Source of the DNA: Ulva prolifera
Taxonomy: Eukaryota; Chlorophyta; Ulvophyceae; Ulvales; Ulvaceae
Assembly: GCA_023078555.1 (NCBI GenBank)
Contig: CM041197.1
Coordinates: forward strand, 11,257,257-11,321,256
Length of the DNA: 64,000 nucleotides
Reading direction: 5' to 3'
Below, piece after piece: positions 23,695 through 34,942 of the stretch (the stretch's first letter is position 1; every line of letters begins with the position of its first letter). The position numbers and the translations under genes were made by a program. The notes beneath the pieces were generated by a model. That model was not told the DNA's origin. It ran no database searches and saw only the letters and a list, made by a program, of their open reading frames with translations.

Positions 23695-25097
23695 TGCATG
23701 CGGTGCCCTGCGATCCAGTACATGTGGTGCCCTGCGATCCACCCGTAGAGCAGGAATGTGCTCCCCACACTGGCGCACTGGCACGCCATGGCGCGCGTGC
23801 TGTCCTCACAGCATGCCCGCAGACGGTCATACACGGAATCGCACCCTATCACCTGGACAGCCAAGAGCCAAGCGGCAGTGGCCGCAGGGCGTGCGTGGCA
23901 GGGTCAGGGCACCCCGGCGGACGCTCCCTCCAGCGATTGCACGTCAGCGAAACGGAGAGGGGGTTGTGCAGTTGCGGCGGAGGGCAAGGCTGGCAGTGAG
24001 CTCCTCGCAGCCCCCGGGACGGGCGGCAAGGCGGTGCGGAGGTCGCGGCCGACGAGGCGGGGCAGGGCCGCCGGCACGAGGCACGCAGCGAAGTCGCCCC
24101 GCCATCCAGCCGGAGGCATAGGCCGGTCAGCGCGCGCTGGGTGGGTGAAGGGTGCGCGGATGTGACGTGCATGAGGTCCGCGCCGGTGGCGGACAGGTGT
24201 TGCAATGCATGCATGGCGGGGGGTTCGTCCTCATCACCGGCGTCTGCCGCGCAATCCGCGTACTCTGGCTCACCAAGCTCAAGCGCGGAGAGGCCGGGTG
24301 CAGGGGTGCTGACGGCAGGCAGATGCATGAGCACTGCTACATGCATGAGCACTGTGTGGTGCATCTCATTGTGGAGCGGCGCCGGCAGCATGTCATTGAC
24401 CCCCCTGGACTGGCCGGAGAGGTGCGATCAGATGATATGGAGGAGCTGTAGAGGAGACGATGAGGACGGCAGCCAGCACGGGGTCTGGGCAACATCGCCC
24501 CACTTCGTCTCTGCGGGCATGTCCGCGAGAGGTTTCGCCTACGTTCCGTCTGAGTCGCTGAGTGTGTCTGCACCCTGCATGCATGGCCGGGTCTTGAGGG
24601 TCCCGGTCCTGCTGATTGAGGCTGCGGAGGACTTCAGCACAGCCTGCATCTGGAGCCGGAGGGCATGGAACGGGTTCAATCGGGGGCCAAGAACCCTGGA
24701 GGATACGATGTATGCGGCTGCACCGTTGAGCTGCAGCACGCTGAGCGGGCTTACGCTTGCCAGACCCCGGCGAGCTGGCTGTGATTTTGCAACTTGGACA
24801 CGGTCGGCGCTTCAGAGGCACCATACAACCACGCCGTCGTCGACGGTGAGCAGAATGACGTAGACGAAGCACCACACCGCCAGCGGCAGAGTGGACGTGC
24901 ATATGTAGACCGCAGCTTGTGCATGCACAGGCGGGATGCAGCAACAAGTCCAGGTGCTGGAGAAGCATTCAGGGCGTGCAAGCACTGGCGTGTCGCAGCA
25001 CTTGTGGACTAATGGCACGCGAAGGATGACAGGGGAAGGGGGAGTAGCATGTATGAAAATGACAGGCATGCATGTATGGCGGCGGTGGTGTATGTGG

Positions 25098-25300
25098 CAC
25101 AAGGAAAAGCCGGAGTGGCCGGTCGCACCGCCAGGGCAACGGTGGTGTGTGTGTTGCAAGGATGATTGCGGCGAGGCGGGCAGCACCGCGAAAGAGCAAT
25201 CAGATTGGGTACAAACCCAGATACCCACACAACAGAGCAGCAGCGCACAGGGCAACGGTAGCGTGTGTGCAACAGAAGTGGCAGGCGTTGGTCACCTGCG
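25098..25300 (-). mobile_element. Nested non-LTR 3' ends in the pseudogene intron
   Basis: An older tail (complement of acaaggaaaagccggagtgg) is interrupted at 25154-25247 by a second tail of the GCGGTGCTGCCCGCC...CCTTGCAA type. The interruption is flanked by 22-bp direct repeats starting cagggcaacggt (25132-25153 and 25248-25269, two mismatches), the target-site duplication of the younger insertion. Confidence 0.6.
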
Positions 25301-25555
25301 ACTCACATGCCACGCAGCACCGCGCCCAGCGAGGGCACTCGCCTGATCGCCCTCGCTTCTGCGACGATGTCCGGCATGCTATCAGCGTGGGGTGTGCTGA
25401 CGGTGGTCACCATCTGAGTGGCTTTGCAGGCTTGAGGCTGGACACTCCAGACGCAGAGGTGGCTGTGAGGCAGCAGAGGGCCGCAGCTCCGGGACACAAC
25501 AATTGTGACACAGTGGCCACAGCCCCATTGTGGTTTCGATGGCCTGGCCATGCAG

Positions 25556-25656
25556 CAGTGCCGCGTCGCTTTGCAGCATTTCGGGGCTGCCACCCAGAAA
25601 TTAGACCTGAACGTTCGGAATTTTTACATATCATCGGGCCCGACGGCCCAACACTG
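25556..25656. mobile_element. hAT-like MITE, copy 1 (101 bp)
   Basis: Starts CAGTGCCGCGTCGCTTTGC and ends CGGCCCAACACTG, with termini inverted apart from decay. It shares GTCGCTTTGCAGCATTT, TAGACCTGAA, TTCGGAATTTTTACATAT and ATCGGGCCCGA with copies at 32560 and 57060. The flanking octamers are ccatgcag and ctgtgcag (6/8 identical), consistent with an aged 8-bp hAT target duplication. Confidence 0.65.
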
Positions 25657-25696
25657 CTGTGCAGTGTGACGCTGCCAGGTTGCTTAGGCTGATGAG

Positions 25697-25790
25697 TATT
25701 GGGTCGCCTTGCACTGTTTTCAGGGCTGCCATCAGGAAACGAGACACAGATATTCAGAGCTGTGCTGCGTGATCGTGTTCGACGATACAA
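25697..25790. repeat. Possible diverged fourth MITE copy
   Basis: ttgggtcgccttgcactgtt, ttcagggctgcca and gatattcag match the MITE family in order, but the termini are not recognisable. Confidence 0.3.
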
Positions 25791-26652
25791 TACCGACGCA
25801 GACCTGATTGGCAAAGGGTCTGCGCCACAAGGCAAGCGTGCGTGGAGGGGTTGCTCTGCAAGGACCATTCGACGCGGCCCTCAAGACAGCACCCCAATTC
25901 CCTGTGACAAACGATCGTAGTTAATTCAAATCTGCTTCGTAGCCCACCAGGCCTGGCGAATTTGGGGCAGTGCGATTCAGAGTCATGACCCCAGAGAGGT
26001 GTTTACGCGCCACAAGCCATTCCTCATTTGAGCACGTATCGATCAGCACGTCAGCTGACAGAAAGAATGAAACACTGTCACGTTTTAGTTTGCATTGTAC
26101 GTTATCAGGGCCGTGGCAGAGGGCGGTCCTAGTGGTCTCGCCAAACGAACATTCACAGCTGCAGAGGGCACACCTTCACCCCAGCAACGAGTTCATCTGA
26201 AAGGCGAAATCATTCTGAATCATTTCTCAGAAGCTGATTTTCTGGGGTGAAGCCTGTCCTGGGTGGAACTCGATTTCTTCAGTGGGTATTGTTCCCGAGA
26301 GAAGCCCTTATCGCCTGACAATCATCACAAAGTCTCGCACCACGATTGAGGTTTCAAGAAAAGTAAGAGAATTGTGGCCCTTTAAAGCATCAACCAAAGT
26401 AGCTTTGTTTCTGGCCGAGCTTGGTGCGCCGGGAGGGCAGGACTGCTCAGAACATCCTCGCGCGCGTCGACGTCCGCTGAATGACAGGCTAATTGACAGC
26501 CGTGAGAGCTGCGCACGGGCAGTTTTGCTTTATGCGGTGTGGCCTGGATGCCTTGCATGGCATAGCGTGAGTAGCTTATCTCTGAGTGTGCTGCATGCCG
26601 CTCAACTCGGCGTTGCAGGTCCCTGCGGAGGTCTGCCGGCAGACAAAGAGTA

Positions 26653-26665
26653 CACTGGTAGACAT
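26653..26665 (-). promoter_or_regulatory. Conserved upstream motif, LRR pseudogene 4
   Basis: ATGTCTACCAGTG on the minus strand, about 236 bp before the remnant start. The adjoining 26530-26650 region resembles the region upstream of LRR gene 3 (TGCCTTGCATGGCATAGCGT block). Confidence 0.45.
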
Positions 26666-26696
26666 TCATGCGGCCGTGTCGCCACATTCGGCGAGT

Positions 26697-26748
26697 ACAG
26701 TACAGTAAAGTAAATCTAAATTGACTGCAGCTGAGCCGTATCCTGTAT
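26697..26748 (-). repeat. SINE 3'-end fragment
   Basis: agtaaatctaaattgact...gagccgtatcctgta matches the AT-rich end of the SINE copies at 23431 and 41754 only over about 45 bp. Confidence 0.35.
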
Positions 26749-28222
26749 GCTATGGATGCGTGACAATGACCAGCAAGGCAAACACCAGAGAGGCAGATAG
26801 CAACGCATGCAAGACACAAACCCCTTGTCAAATCATTTGATGCTGCAGCCATGGCCATATGGCCATGGCGCAGCTTTTCATCAACAGTCACCCAGCTCTA
26901 AAGCAAACAGTTGTGGTCAAGACCTCGTCAACCTCACTGGCACAGCTGCATACGTGTACGTATACTGCAAGGACAAGATAATGTATCAGATATATTCATA
27001 TCGCTAGCAATATGCGAGCGCGCGCTGCTACATCCTTCCTCCCGGTACCATATGCCACACCACACTTACACGTGCGATACCTCGGCTCGTGGATATTGAC
27101 ACGCAAGTCCCAGTAAGGGCGAACATGCTTTCAGCTTGAACATGCTGACTGATTCATGAAGACCGCGCACGGCTTGCCTCAGCTGCAGCGTCCCGCCGTC
27201 ACCGTGGACGTACCGCTGTAGTGTTATAATTACAAGGACAAAGGCAGCAAGGCGGGCAGCACTGCGAAAGAAGCAAGCAGACGAACCAAACACCCAGACA
27301 CCCGCGCACGCAACACCCACCACGCCCAGAAAACCCAACACGCGCGCAGCAAACAATACAGACCCGCAGACCGCAAAGCACACACCAACACACGTGCGCA
27401 CAGCTGCAGACCCCACAGCCCACATTCGTACCGCTGTAGTGCAACCACTGCAAGCAGTTTCTGCTCACTGAGCACAAGGTACAACAACATCTATTGGACA
27501 TTCATGACTTGCAGCACGCAATACTAGTACTGTTGCAACACGATTGTTATGCCATACAATTTTCCGCGCCTGTGCTCACACCATCTGCTGTCCTCGTATG
27601 CCCAGCTGAGTGCGGCTGCTTCCGCAGAATAACCGAAACAGATCGACTGTGCGCCGGTGGGCGAGACGAAAGCAGCATGAATCATCAGCAATTGCCATAA
27701 CCTGCTGCCTGTTCCTACAGCCGCCACCTACTTACCTCGTAATCGCACTGCATCTGAACAACAGCTGGCTTCACGAATCAAAGGCAAGAAAGTTACAAAA
27801 TCCAGACATGTCCCATGTGACAAACGTGCACAATAAAGTGCCCAAACGATATACTCATGCACCCAGCGCCCTGGGCCGCCACGCCGTCCCTGGTGGCTGC
27901 AACAAGTGCGCATGCATCCGTACCGACAAAGATCCCTCTGACCGCAAATCATATGGATGACTGACATGGACTGCATGTGATCCATGAACAGTGGCTTGAG
28001 ACAACTGCAGATGACTCACCGCTGCCTCCACTGAGCATCGCGGGGAAAGCACACGTGCACAGCATGCGGTGCGTCTGCTGCATGCACATTGGACGTGCGC
28101 AGCCCAGCGCAAGCTTCAGTGCTTGAGTCGGCCACATTGATCATGCAGCTTACGCCGCCTGCACGTGGCCACAGGCGCAAAAGAGTTAAGATCCTCCGCA
28201 CACCACATCGACCAGACCGGGT
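26749..28222. other. Intergenic with one retroelement tail
   Basis: Apart from the insertion at 27224-27426, no exon or repeat family is recognised. Confidence 0.4.
27224..27426 (-). mobile_element. 5'-truncated non-LTR insertion with 15-bp target duplication
   Basis: About 203 bp ending on the minus strand in TTGCTGCCTTTGTCCTTGTA and AT-rich bases. It is flanked by perfect direct repeats cgtaccgctgtagtg at 27209-27223 and 27427-27441. This fixes both ends and the orientation of this tail family. Confidence 0.75.
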
Positions 28223-28227
28223 TTACA
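28223..28227 (-). terminator. Candidate TGTAA polyadenylation signal, secreted-protein gene
   Basis: TGTAA on the minus strand, 77-81 nt after the stop at 28304. Confidence 0.45.
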
Positions 28228-28303
28228 GAATTCTCCTTCGTTCCCCTACCAGTGAGTGATGGTCATGCACAGCTCCAAGGGGCGGTGCGCACGCATGCGG
28301 CTC

Positions 28304-30733
28304 TCACACGCTGCCGCAGGGCAGAATTGTGCCCTCCCAGGCGCTGAGGCCAGGTTCCCCGTTGAGGCGGCATTGCGAGAAGCCCTCATTCCGCCTGACG
28401 CAAAGGAAGCCTGCGTCGCAGCACGCCTTGGAGGCCGCGAACCCTGTGCCCGCGCACTGGCGGTTGGCCGGTACACAGTCAGCAGGATCTGCGCAAACTC
28501 CCGTTGCAGTTGTGGGTGTGGGCGTTGTCACGGCTGGTGGAGGGGTCACAGGTGGTGGAAGCAGCGCAGGGGTCACAGGTGGCGGAATAACAGGCTGCGG
28601 GGCTGGGATTGTGACGGCGGGAGGAGTGGGCGGCGCCACATTGGTCACGTTGATGATCACCGGGGCGGAAGGAGGCGGTGGAGGGGGAATTGTATATTCA
28701 ATAAAGATATCCTCTTCAAGAGTGTAGTCAATGAAGTCACCATCAGAGGCGTCCGGGACTTCGGCCGTGGTGTTGAGGAAGATGGTGCACTCGTCGCCTG
28801 CGACCTGTGCTGATGCAATGATGCTAGAGACCACCGGGACCAGATTGCTTCCGACAAAATTGAGGCTCACCTCGGCCAGATCGAAGCCGCCGGGCGCGTT
28901 ACATGTGTCGATTCCGAGGCCCGTTTGCACAAACAACACAATTGTGTCGATTGCCTCTGCGACGATCTCCGCCGATACCGAGCAGAGGCGGTCTGGGCAG
29001 AGGGAGCTGGCGTTGGCAACGCCCTGGGCAAATGCAGCAGCGGTCGCAAATGCGACTGGGCGGCCAAATGACTGAAGATTGAAGCAGTTGACGCCGTTGG
29101 TCGGGAGCTCGCAGAGCAGGAAGGCTGTTCTGAGAATTGTCAGCGTCGCGTTGGCAATCGCCTGTAGCACAGCCCACGTGTCAACACTGGGCCTGAGAGC
29201 ACTCGGGAGGGAAACGTGTCACCACCGTGACGACAGAATATGAAAGCAACACAGGGGCCGCCCAGACACTGGCACGCTCGTCCGAGATGACAGATCCCAC
29301 AGCAACTCTGCGACAGGCACGCAGCCACAGCGTGCATGCATGCCATGCCAATAGACACGGCGCGTACAGGCCTTCATATGCATGCCCCGCAAATTGTCCC
29401 GCACCAGGAACGTGCTGTGGTCCATGAACCGGCCCCACAGCATTCAAGATAAAACATCAGCGGAAGAATTGTTTCAGAAAAGCGCAAGGGACGAGAGGAG
29501 CACGGCAGAGGTCAACATGCTGCGCGTGTGCAAGGGACAGCTTGAAAATGTGCTTGGGGTGTGGTGTGGCTTGGGGTGTGGTGTGGCTTGAGGTGTGGCC
29601 ACCGAGCGCACCGTTGCAATCTCTGTCTGGTTTTCAAAGGGGACCGTGCCAGGGGCCCCGCACGCGACAGCCACAGCCGCCTCCGATGCCTCAGCAATTC
29701 CGTCGAGGCTCTCGGCGGCAAAGGAGATTGCGAGATCAGTGGAGCAGAACGAATTCTGGGAGCCCGCGGAGGCTTCGGTGTCCAATGTGGCTTGGCAGAA
29801 ACCTGAGTCCGCGACGGCGGTGGACAAAATCTGCAGTGCCTCTTGAACTGTGATCAGGCCCAGCGCAGACAGATGCGGACACTTGGAATCTCATGCTCAC
29901 ACACATAATATTAATGACCATATTACTGTGTACTTTGAGCATGGCTTCCCAATGCGTTGGCACACGGTGTAGCACCGTGGACTCCTGTGGATGAGTCAGT
30001 GCCACCGAGAGGGATGCTGTCCTTCAAACAGAAGCTGTGCTGATGCCTGACGGCATCGATGGTCGTCACGGCAGATCTGAAGATGATGCATTTGGCAACA
30101 CTTGCTGTGTATGGCTGCCAGCTGCAGTGGCAGGCCTCTCAGCGCAACCGAGGCACTCTTGAGAACGAACAAGCACATGCATGTTTGCACCCCGACATCC
30201 GACAGGCTGTTTTTAATACTTGCAGCAGGGTGGTGCACGGCACGGTTTCATGACGCAAAGACACAGCCACTAATTATAACCATCGCGTGGCACATCAAAG
30301 TGGACTGCAACTCCGCCACCTGTATTCCGAGTCTGCAGAAATCCACCAATCATGCAGACTGGCAGAGAAACACATTTGCTTTTGTCACTCTGCGGTAACG
30401 CGAAACACACAGACTGATGGTGGGCTGGCAGGGCTGCACGCACGTACCTCTGCGCTAGCGCTGACGGTGGCGTTGACGACGGTCTCGATGAAGAATTCGG
30501 CAGACTGGCTCACGGTCGTGCCGAACTGCGACTGTCCAGATAGTGCTGTCTCCGCCACGGACACGCCATTGACAATGATCTCCTCAAACAGGCTGCTGAA
30601 CACCTCGATCGCGACTGTGCAGTTGGCACAAGACTCTGAGACGACGAGGGCGTCGATGAGGGCCTCCGCGGTGCTGCGCGCGACAGCAGCGCCGAGGGTC
30701 TGCCCGTTGACGATGAAGGAGCCAAGGTTCGCT
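28304..30733 (-). CDS. Secreted protein with Pro-rich linker and CBM1-like C-terminus (multi-exon, 5' end uncertain)
   Basis: Three exons join in phase 0: about 30733-30448 (..SASAE|GTACGTG), 29830-29612 (CTGCAG|ATTTTG to CAACG|GTGCGC) and 29161-28304 (GCTACAG|GCGATTGCC to stop). The spliced product has an Ala/Ser/Thr-rich helical region with many Cys and several N-glycosylation sequons (NAT, NTT, NVT). A linker of about 65 residues rich in PPP and TPTP follows. The C-terminus QCAGTGFAASKACCDAGFLC...GFSQCR fits the QCGG..G...C..G..C......YSQC pattern of CBM1 cellulose-binding modules. A hydrophobic LLMLLVAFASS stretch just upstream (about 30790-30760) could be the signal peptide, but its joining is unclear. 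I infer an extracellular or cell-wall protein; catalytic activity is not evident. A broken copy lies at 21262-22226. Confidence 0.65.
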
Positions 30734-30838
30734 GCACGCGCGTGAGGGTCGAGTCAGCAGGCGAGCTCGCGAAAGCCACCAGCAGCATCAGCAGAGCACA
30801 CGCACGGAGCGGGAAAACGGAAGCCCAGATTTGCTGCA
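30734..30838 (-). other. Possible signal-peptide exon of the secreted protein
   Basis: The minus strand reads LRACALLMLLVAFASSPADS in an open frame, a plausible secretion signal, but only an internal ATG (about 30790) is available. The frame differs from the next exon, so either a small intron or an upstream exon is needed. Confidence 0.3.
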
Positions 30839-31393
30839 CCCGCGTGAGGAGCTAGTCATTCGCTCATTACACTGGGGTCACCAGACACGCTGATTTGTTA
30901 AAGCTTCCAGGAGAGAGGTGGGAGATGTGTACAACAAAACAAAGTAATAACACAGTGGAGGATCTGCAGCATATGCGCTGTGGACTTCTGGGATCATGTG
31001 ATGCAGGTCCTAAGTCAAGATCTGCTTCAAGTCGCACGACTCAAGAGGGGAAGGCTGGAACTTTATTTTTGCATGATCGATAGGGCTGCTGCCAGCTAGC
31101 CAGACACCTTATCCAGGCCACGCCTGCAATACAAGAGAGACAGCAACACATGTGGCTTCCCGCGGGTGGCTGCGACTCGGGTGTAAATGCGGCTGAAGTC
31201 ACTCTTCTGTGCGTGATTCCGTCTCACCAAAGAAGTGAACGGACTTAGTTTGCCACAACACAAACACCTCTCCCAGACAGCTCCCACAGACAGCCACAAC
31301 CAGGTACAATTCAGTCATGCTGCTCCTCTGATAGTGGCCATGCACGCAGATTTGGACGCAGAGCACATTGTCAGATGCGCGGGACGACCATGA

Positions 31394-31579
31394 TCACCAG
31401 ATGTGACCACAGGCACCCAGCGGGTACACAGCAAACGGGGGCGCACATGCAGTGCAGTCGGCGGTCGCGTTAGCCACGGCCGAAGCGATGGCCGTCGCTG
31501 TATCCATCGCCAGCTCAGTAGCGGTGCGGTCGCCGCCCTCACCACAAACTCCAAGCTCCAGCGCGCTCACTGCATGCAT
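31394..31579 (-). other. Possible further exon of the secreted-protein family
   Basis: Open frame with LELGVCGEGGDRTATELAMD and AIASAVANATADC, a Cys/Ala/Thr-rich composition like the exons at 28304-30448. It is preceded by TGCATGCAG. It could be a 5' exon of that gene or a separate fragment. Confidence 0.25.
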
Positions 31580-32559
31580 GCGCTCTTAGCTTGTCGGCTT
31601 CAGGGGTTGGGGGGTAGCACGCAACCGCGTATGCAATCAGTGAATGCTCGACATCTTGACTCCATCTGTGCCTTCCATGGAAAGATTCAGCAAGTGGGTC
31701 CAGCAAGTGAATCCGGCAAGCGGCTGCAATACGCCGACCGGTGACCTGACAAGTACATCCTCGAGGCTGGAGCTCCAGCAGAGCACACAACATGTACACC
31801 GCATCCCTAGGCTGCCGAGACAATACGGACCGCGGCGTTTCAGAACATGCATGCCCGCGAATTGGTCCCCGAAGAAGGCGGGCTCGATGTGTTGCAGATC
31901 TGAGTCACGCCACCTGTGTGTCAGTTGTCTAAGCGCGTCATCTACGCCGGCCCAGCAGTTGCCTTACGCTGCGAGAACTGACTCTCACTCAGTGTTACGT
32001 TGACCTGAGGTCACCACAGAGCTTATGCTGCAACAAGCATTCATCAATGGCATGACCGAACATTCAGTTGAGGCACCTGATTCAGGCGGCACTTGACTGA
32101 GGACATGTCAAGGACAGCTTTGGAAATCTCGTGCTAAACCCTACTGTCCTGCCGCCTGCTGTTGCTGCGGGTACGCTTCTAGCGTGATTGTCCAAGACAT
32201 GTCGCTGGAATATCAAGAGAGCCCTGCTGACAAGTACCCCAGAAGCGGCATTCTACCAGTGGACACTGAGGGTGACAATACAGTCACCGCCGGTTGATGT
32301 ACAGGTCAAGCTGGTGTGCAGCACGCGCACCTATCTCCACAAACACGTCATCTGATGCCGAATTGCCGAATGCAGAGCCCGAGACGGAGCAGCTCGCTAT
32401 GCTTGGTCCTTGTGCGTTGACTGCATGAAAAACCACTCTATCGACACTGGCAGGGGCCTGAAGATTGAAGCCCTACAGGAAGGGCACTGACGGTGCCCGA
32501 GGATCATCGTCTTCTGCCGCTACAAGCGGCAGCATGGCCTGTCAGCAGTGCAGATGCAC
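31580..32559. other. Intergenic, nothing recognised
   Basis: No exon or repeat family seen. Confidence 0.4.
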
Positions 32560-32667
32560 CAGTGTTGGGTCGCTTTGCAGCATTTTCAGGGCTGCCACCC
32601 AAAATGTAGACCTGGATATTTGGAATTGTTCCATCATTGTGCGATCGGGCCGGATGACCCAACACTG
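32560..32667. mobile_element. hAT-like MITE, copy 2 (108 bp)
   Basis: Termini CAGTGTTGGGTC and GACCCAACACTG are perfect 12-bp inverted repeats. The flanking octamers agatgcac and cgatgcat share gatgca (6/8), consistent with an 8-bp duplication. The inner sequence matches the copies at 25556 and 57060. Confidence 0.75.
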
Positions 32668-33465
32668 CGATGCATGTGGTACCACGCAGCACTTGCGGAC
32701 AATAACGTATGAGTAGTAGCATGCCATGCATGTCAAACATGTGTGTCAAAGGCAACAGGGCCCTGTGTCAAAGGCAACAGGCGCAACAGGCCCCTAGGGC
32801 GCCCCGGGGTACGGCCGGAGAGGCGGGTATGGCTGAAGCACTGCCAGGACCAACCACAATTTGGTTGAGAACTTGGCACCTGCATCTGCAGCACGCGTCG
32901 CCCCGGGGCATGGGCCCATGCATGTGCGCCACACACATGCCAGTGGCACCACAGCCACGTAGTACGTATCTAAACCAGCGTTTGTGGTGACAAAGGTGAA
33001 AGGCGAAACACAACAGTGTCTCCGGCTATAGCATCCACCAATACAAGCAAAGCATACTGTACTGTAACTAGTACTTCTTGATCAGGTCAACATGTGCACA
33101 GGTGCACACTGACAGGTGCCGCATCAGACAAGGCAATGGACAGGGTATCTTGATGCACAGCTGCAGAATCCACAGGGGTACATCGGTCTGGACCGGTCTG
33201 GATGTACATGTGAGCAGGGTGGTGTGGGGGTGGAGGCCTCCTGATGGACGGGGTGGGTTTGGCGGGGAAGGATGGGGCCTCCCCCGGGCCGGGGTTGTGA
33301 GTACCGCAGTGTGTGCTGTGTATGCTGGCTACATGCATGTGGCTACATGCATGTGTTTGGCTATGCAGTCTGTGCTGTGTATGCTGACTAAGGGCGCCTT
33401 TAGAGCTCTGGGGCCAGGCTAGCGCTGTGGGGCGGGGTGCGAGTGGAGGTGGGTGTGTTACAAAG
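32668..33465. other. Intergenic, nothing recognised
   Basis: A 20-bp-scale direct repeat of ctgtgtcaaaggcaacaggg occurs near 32740-32790. No gene seen. Confidence 0.4.
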
Positions 33466-33860
33466 GAAAAAGCCGGAGGGGCCGGTAGCACCGCCAGGAC
33501 CAAAAGGGAGAGCACGAACAACGCAATGCGCACGCAGCAGGAGAGCAACAGCCAACGCCAAGGCACTACAAGCACCCACACACCCCCACGCGCCCACACA
33601 CTACCACACGAACCACACACCGAAACCCGACCCACGCACCCACGCACCCGCACGCGGCCCAGACCCAAACCCAAACACACACCCAAGCACCCCACACAAC
33701 CCACACGCCAACACGCCACACGTGGAGGTGGGTGTGTGAGTGTGATTGCGGGTGTGGCCATGGGGGCCTGCGTGTGTCTTATAAGGACAAAGCCGGAGTG
33801 TGTGTCCGGGTGTGTGTCTGGCTGCGGCCAGGGCGGGTGCTGGCGTCTGCGGTTGCATGG
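33466..33860 (-). mobile_element. Cluster of non-LTR 3' ends
   Basis: Two tails read on the minus strand, one ending GGCTTTTTCCTTTGTAACAC (about 33466-33485) and one ending GGCTTTGTCCTTATAAG (about 33778-33795). Each is preceded by C/A-rich (cacaccca) sequence. The long open frame through this region is low-complexity and not a gene. Confidence 0.5.
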
Positions 33861-33880
33861 GTGTGTCGATCTGTTTGCGT

Positions 33881-33920
33881 TTTTACAAAAGAGTGAACGG
33901 GAGAAAAAAAACACTGAAAC
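33881..33920 (-). mobile_element. 40-bp minimal retroelement insertion with 14-bp target duplication
   Basis: Only 40 bp of the CTCCCGTTCACTCTTTTGTA family 3' end. It lies between perfect direct repeats cgatctgtttgcgt at 33867-33880 and 33921-33934. This is an extreme 5' truncation by target-primed reverse transcription. Confidence 0.75.
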
Positions 33921-33934
33921 CGATCTGTTTGCGT

Positions 33935-34930
33935 GTTCATGGTTGCGCGGGTGTGCAGTTCTACCTAACTCACTGGGTTTGCCTCTGTAACACAGGATCC
34001 ACAGGATGCCCGAGGATGCTCCAACTTGAAGGTCACGGCAGCAGCAGCACGGATTGATTTCAGCAGCACGAGCTGGCCATGGACGTGGCATGAGAATGCA
34101 CCAGCCACTCGAACGCGTTAACGGCTGTCGAAATATAAACACAGTCATGCAAAAAGACAACGGTGGAGATTCACACCGCCTGCGGATGAACGCAGACTTG
34201 AAGGAAGTGCGACCGTGTTCGAGCTATCGACGCGACAGACGCGTGCATGTGACACCGAACTTTTGGGGGCTACAATGCTGTACTTGCGAACAGTTGAAGT
34301 TGGTGCATGTGCATGTGTGCACACCTGAAGACCCGGAACAGAAGCTTCGGTCAGAGCGCATGCATGTGGCAAACACGAGACACGCATACTCCACGGTTCT
34401 GGAGACCGATGCCAAGCCCCGAGGATTGCGGTACCATCAATGTCACCATCGTCATCATCACCATTATCATGTATCCGTAACACAAAGCAGTGCTTTGCTT
34501 CGCAGCCGACCGCGGCCCTGCTTTGTACAAGGGTTTTGTTTCGTGCTTGATAGCGCCGCGGCAGTTCCGGAACTTGAGTACATGTGCACAATCACCCCAG
34601 CTCGGAATGTCGACAACAATCCCGCACAAGGCAGCGCGTGAGTTGTCAAGGACAAGAGGATTGGACATGTGCACACCTCACGGAGGGTGTCATTCTGTGC
34701 ACAGAAGAGGAAGCCTGATCCGCTCGCTTTGCCCTTGTAATACACAAGAGAAAGCATTGGTGCGAGCTGCCCCTGTTTGTGGCCTGCAGTGCTACCTGCC
34801 TCGCTTGGTTCATGCTTGTCACATAGAAGAGCAAGCGAACTTCTTACTTGAAGGCAACATGTACAGAAACGAAGTCACAGAAGTGGACATGCGCAGTTTC
34901 GCGCGGTCAACCCCCACGCGCACGCACACA
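33935..34930. other. Intergenic, nothing recognised
   Basis: Short frames only. A (cat/cac)n-like stretch occurs near 34440-34475. Confidence 0.4.
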
Positions 34931-34942
34931 CGCATGCGAAAT

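Larger units (their letters stand above)
23850..26417 (-). pseudogene. LRR-family pseudogene 4
   Basis: Both exons survive as decayed sequence. The exon-1 remnant (about 26417-26176) still reads RNKATLVDAL, SIVV and GLLSG, has an in-frame stop before GLLSG and ends GATGAACTCGTTGCTGGGGT with a GTGTGC donor. The exon-2 remnant begins about 24583 (GCAG|GGTGCAGACACAC, Gly-Ala-Asp-Thr-Leu in place of VADAL), hits a stop after about 11 codons, and continues in shifting frames. It passes through PAPLHNEMHHTV, LHLPAVSTPAPGLSALELGE and HPSPTQRALTGL to about 23930, where similarity stops inside the LRR region. The C-terminal two thirds are missing. The intron carries retroelement tails and a MITE. Confidence 0.75.

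Noticed and set aside
33087-34160. 357-codon minus-strand open frame
   Set aside because: Low-complexity His/Pro/Thr/Val-rich translation running through several retroelement tails and CA-rich sequence; no domain and no conserved frame in related copies.
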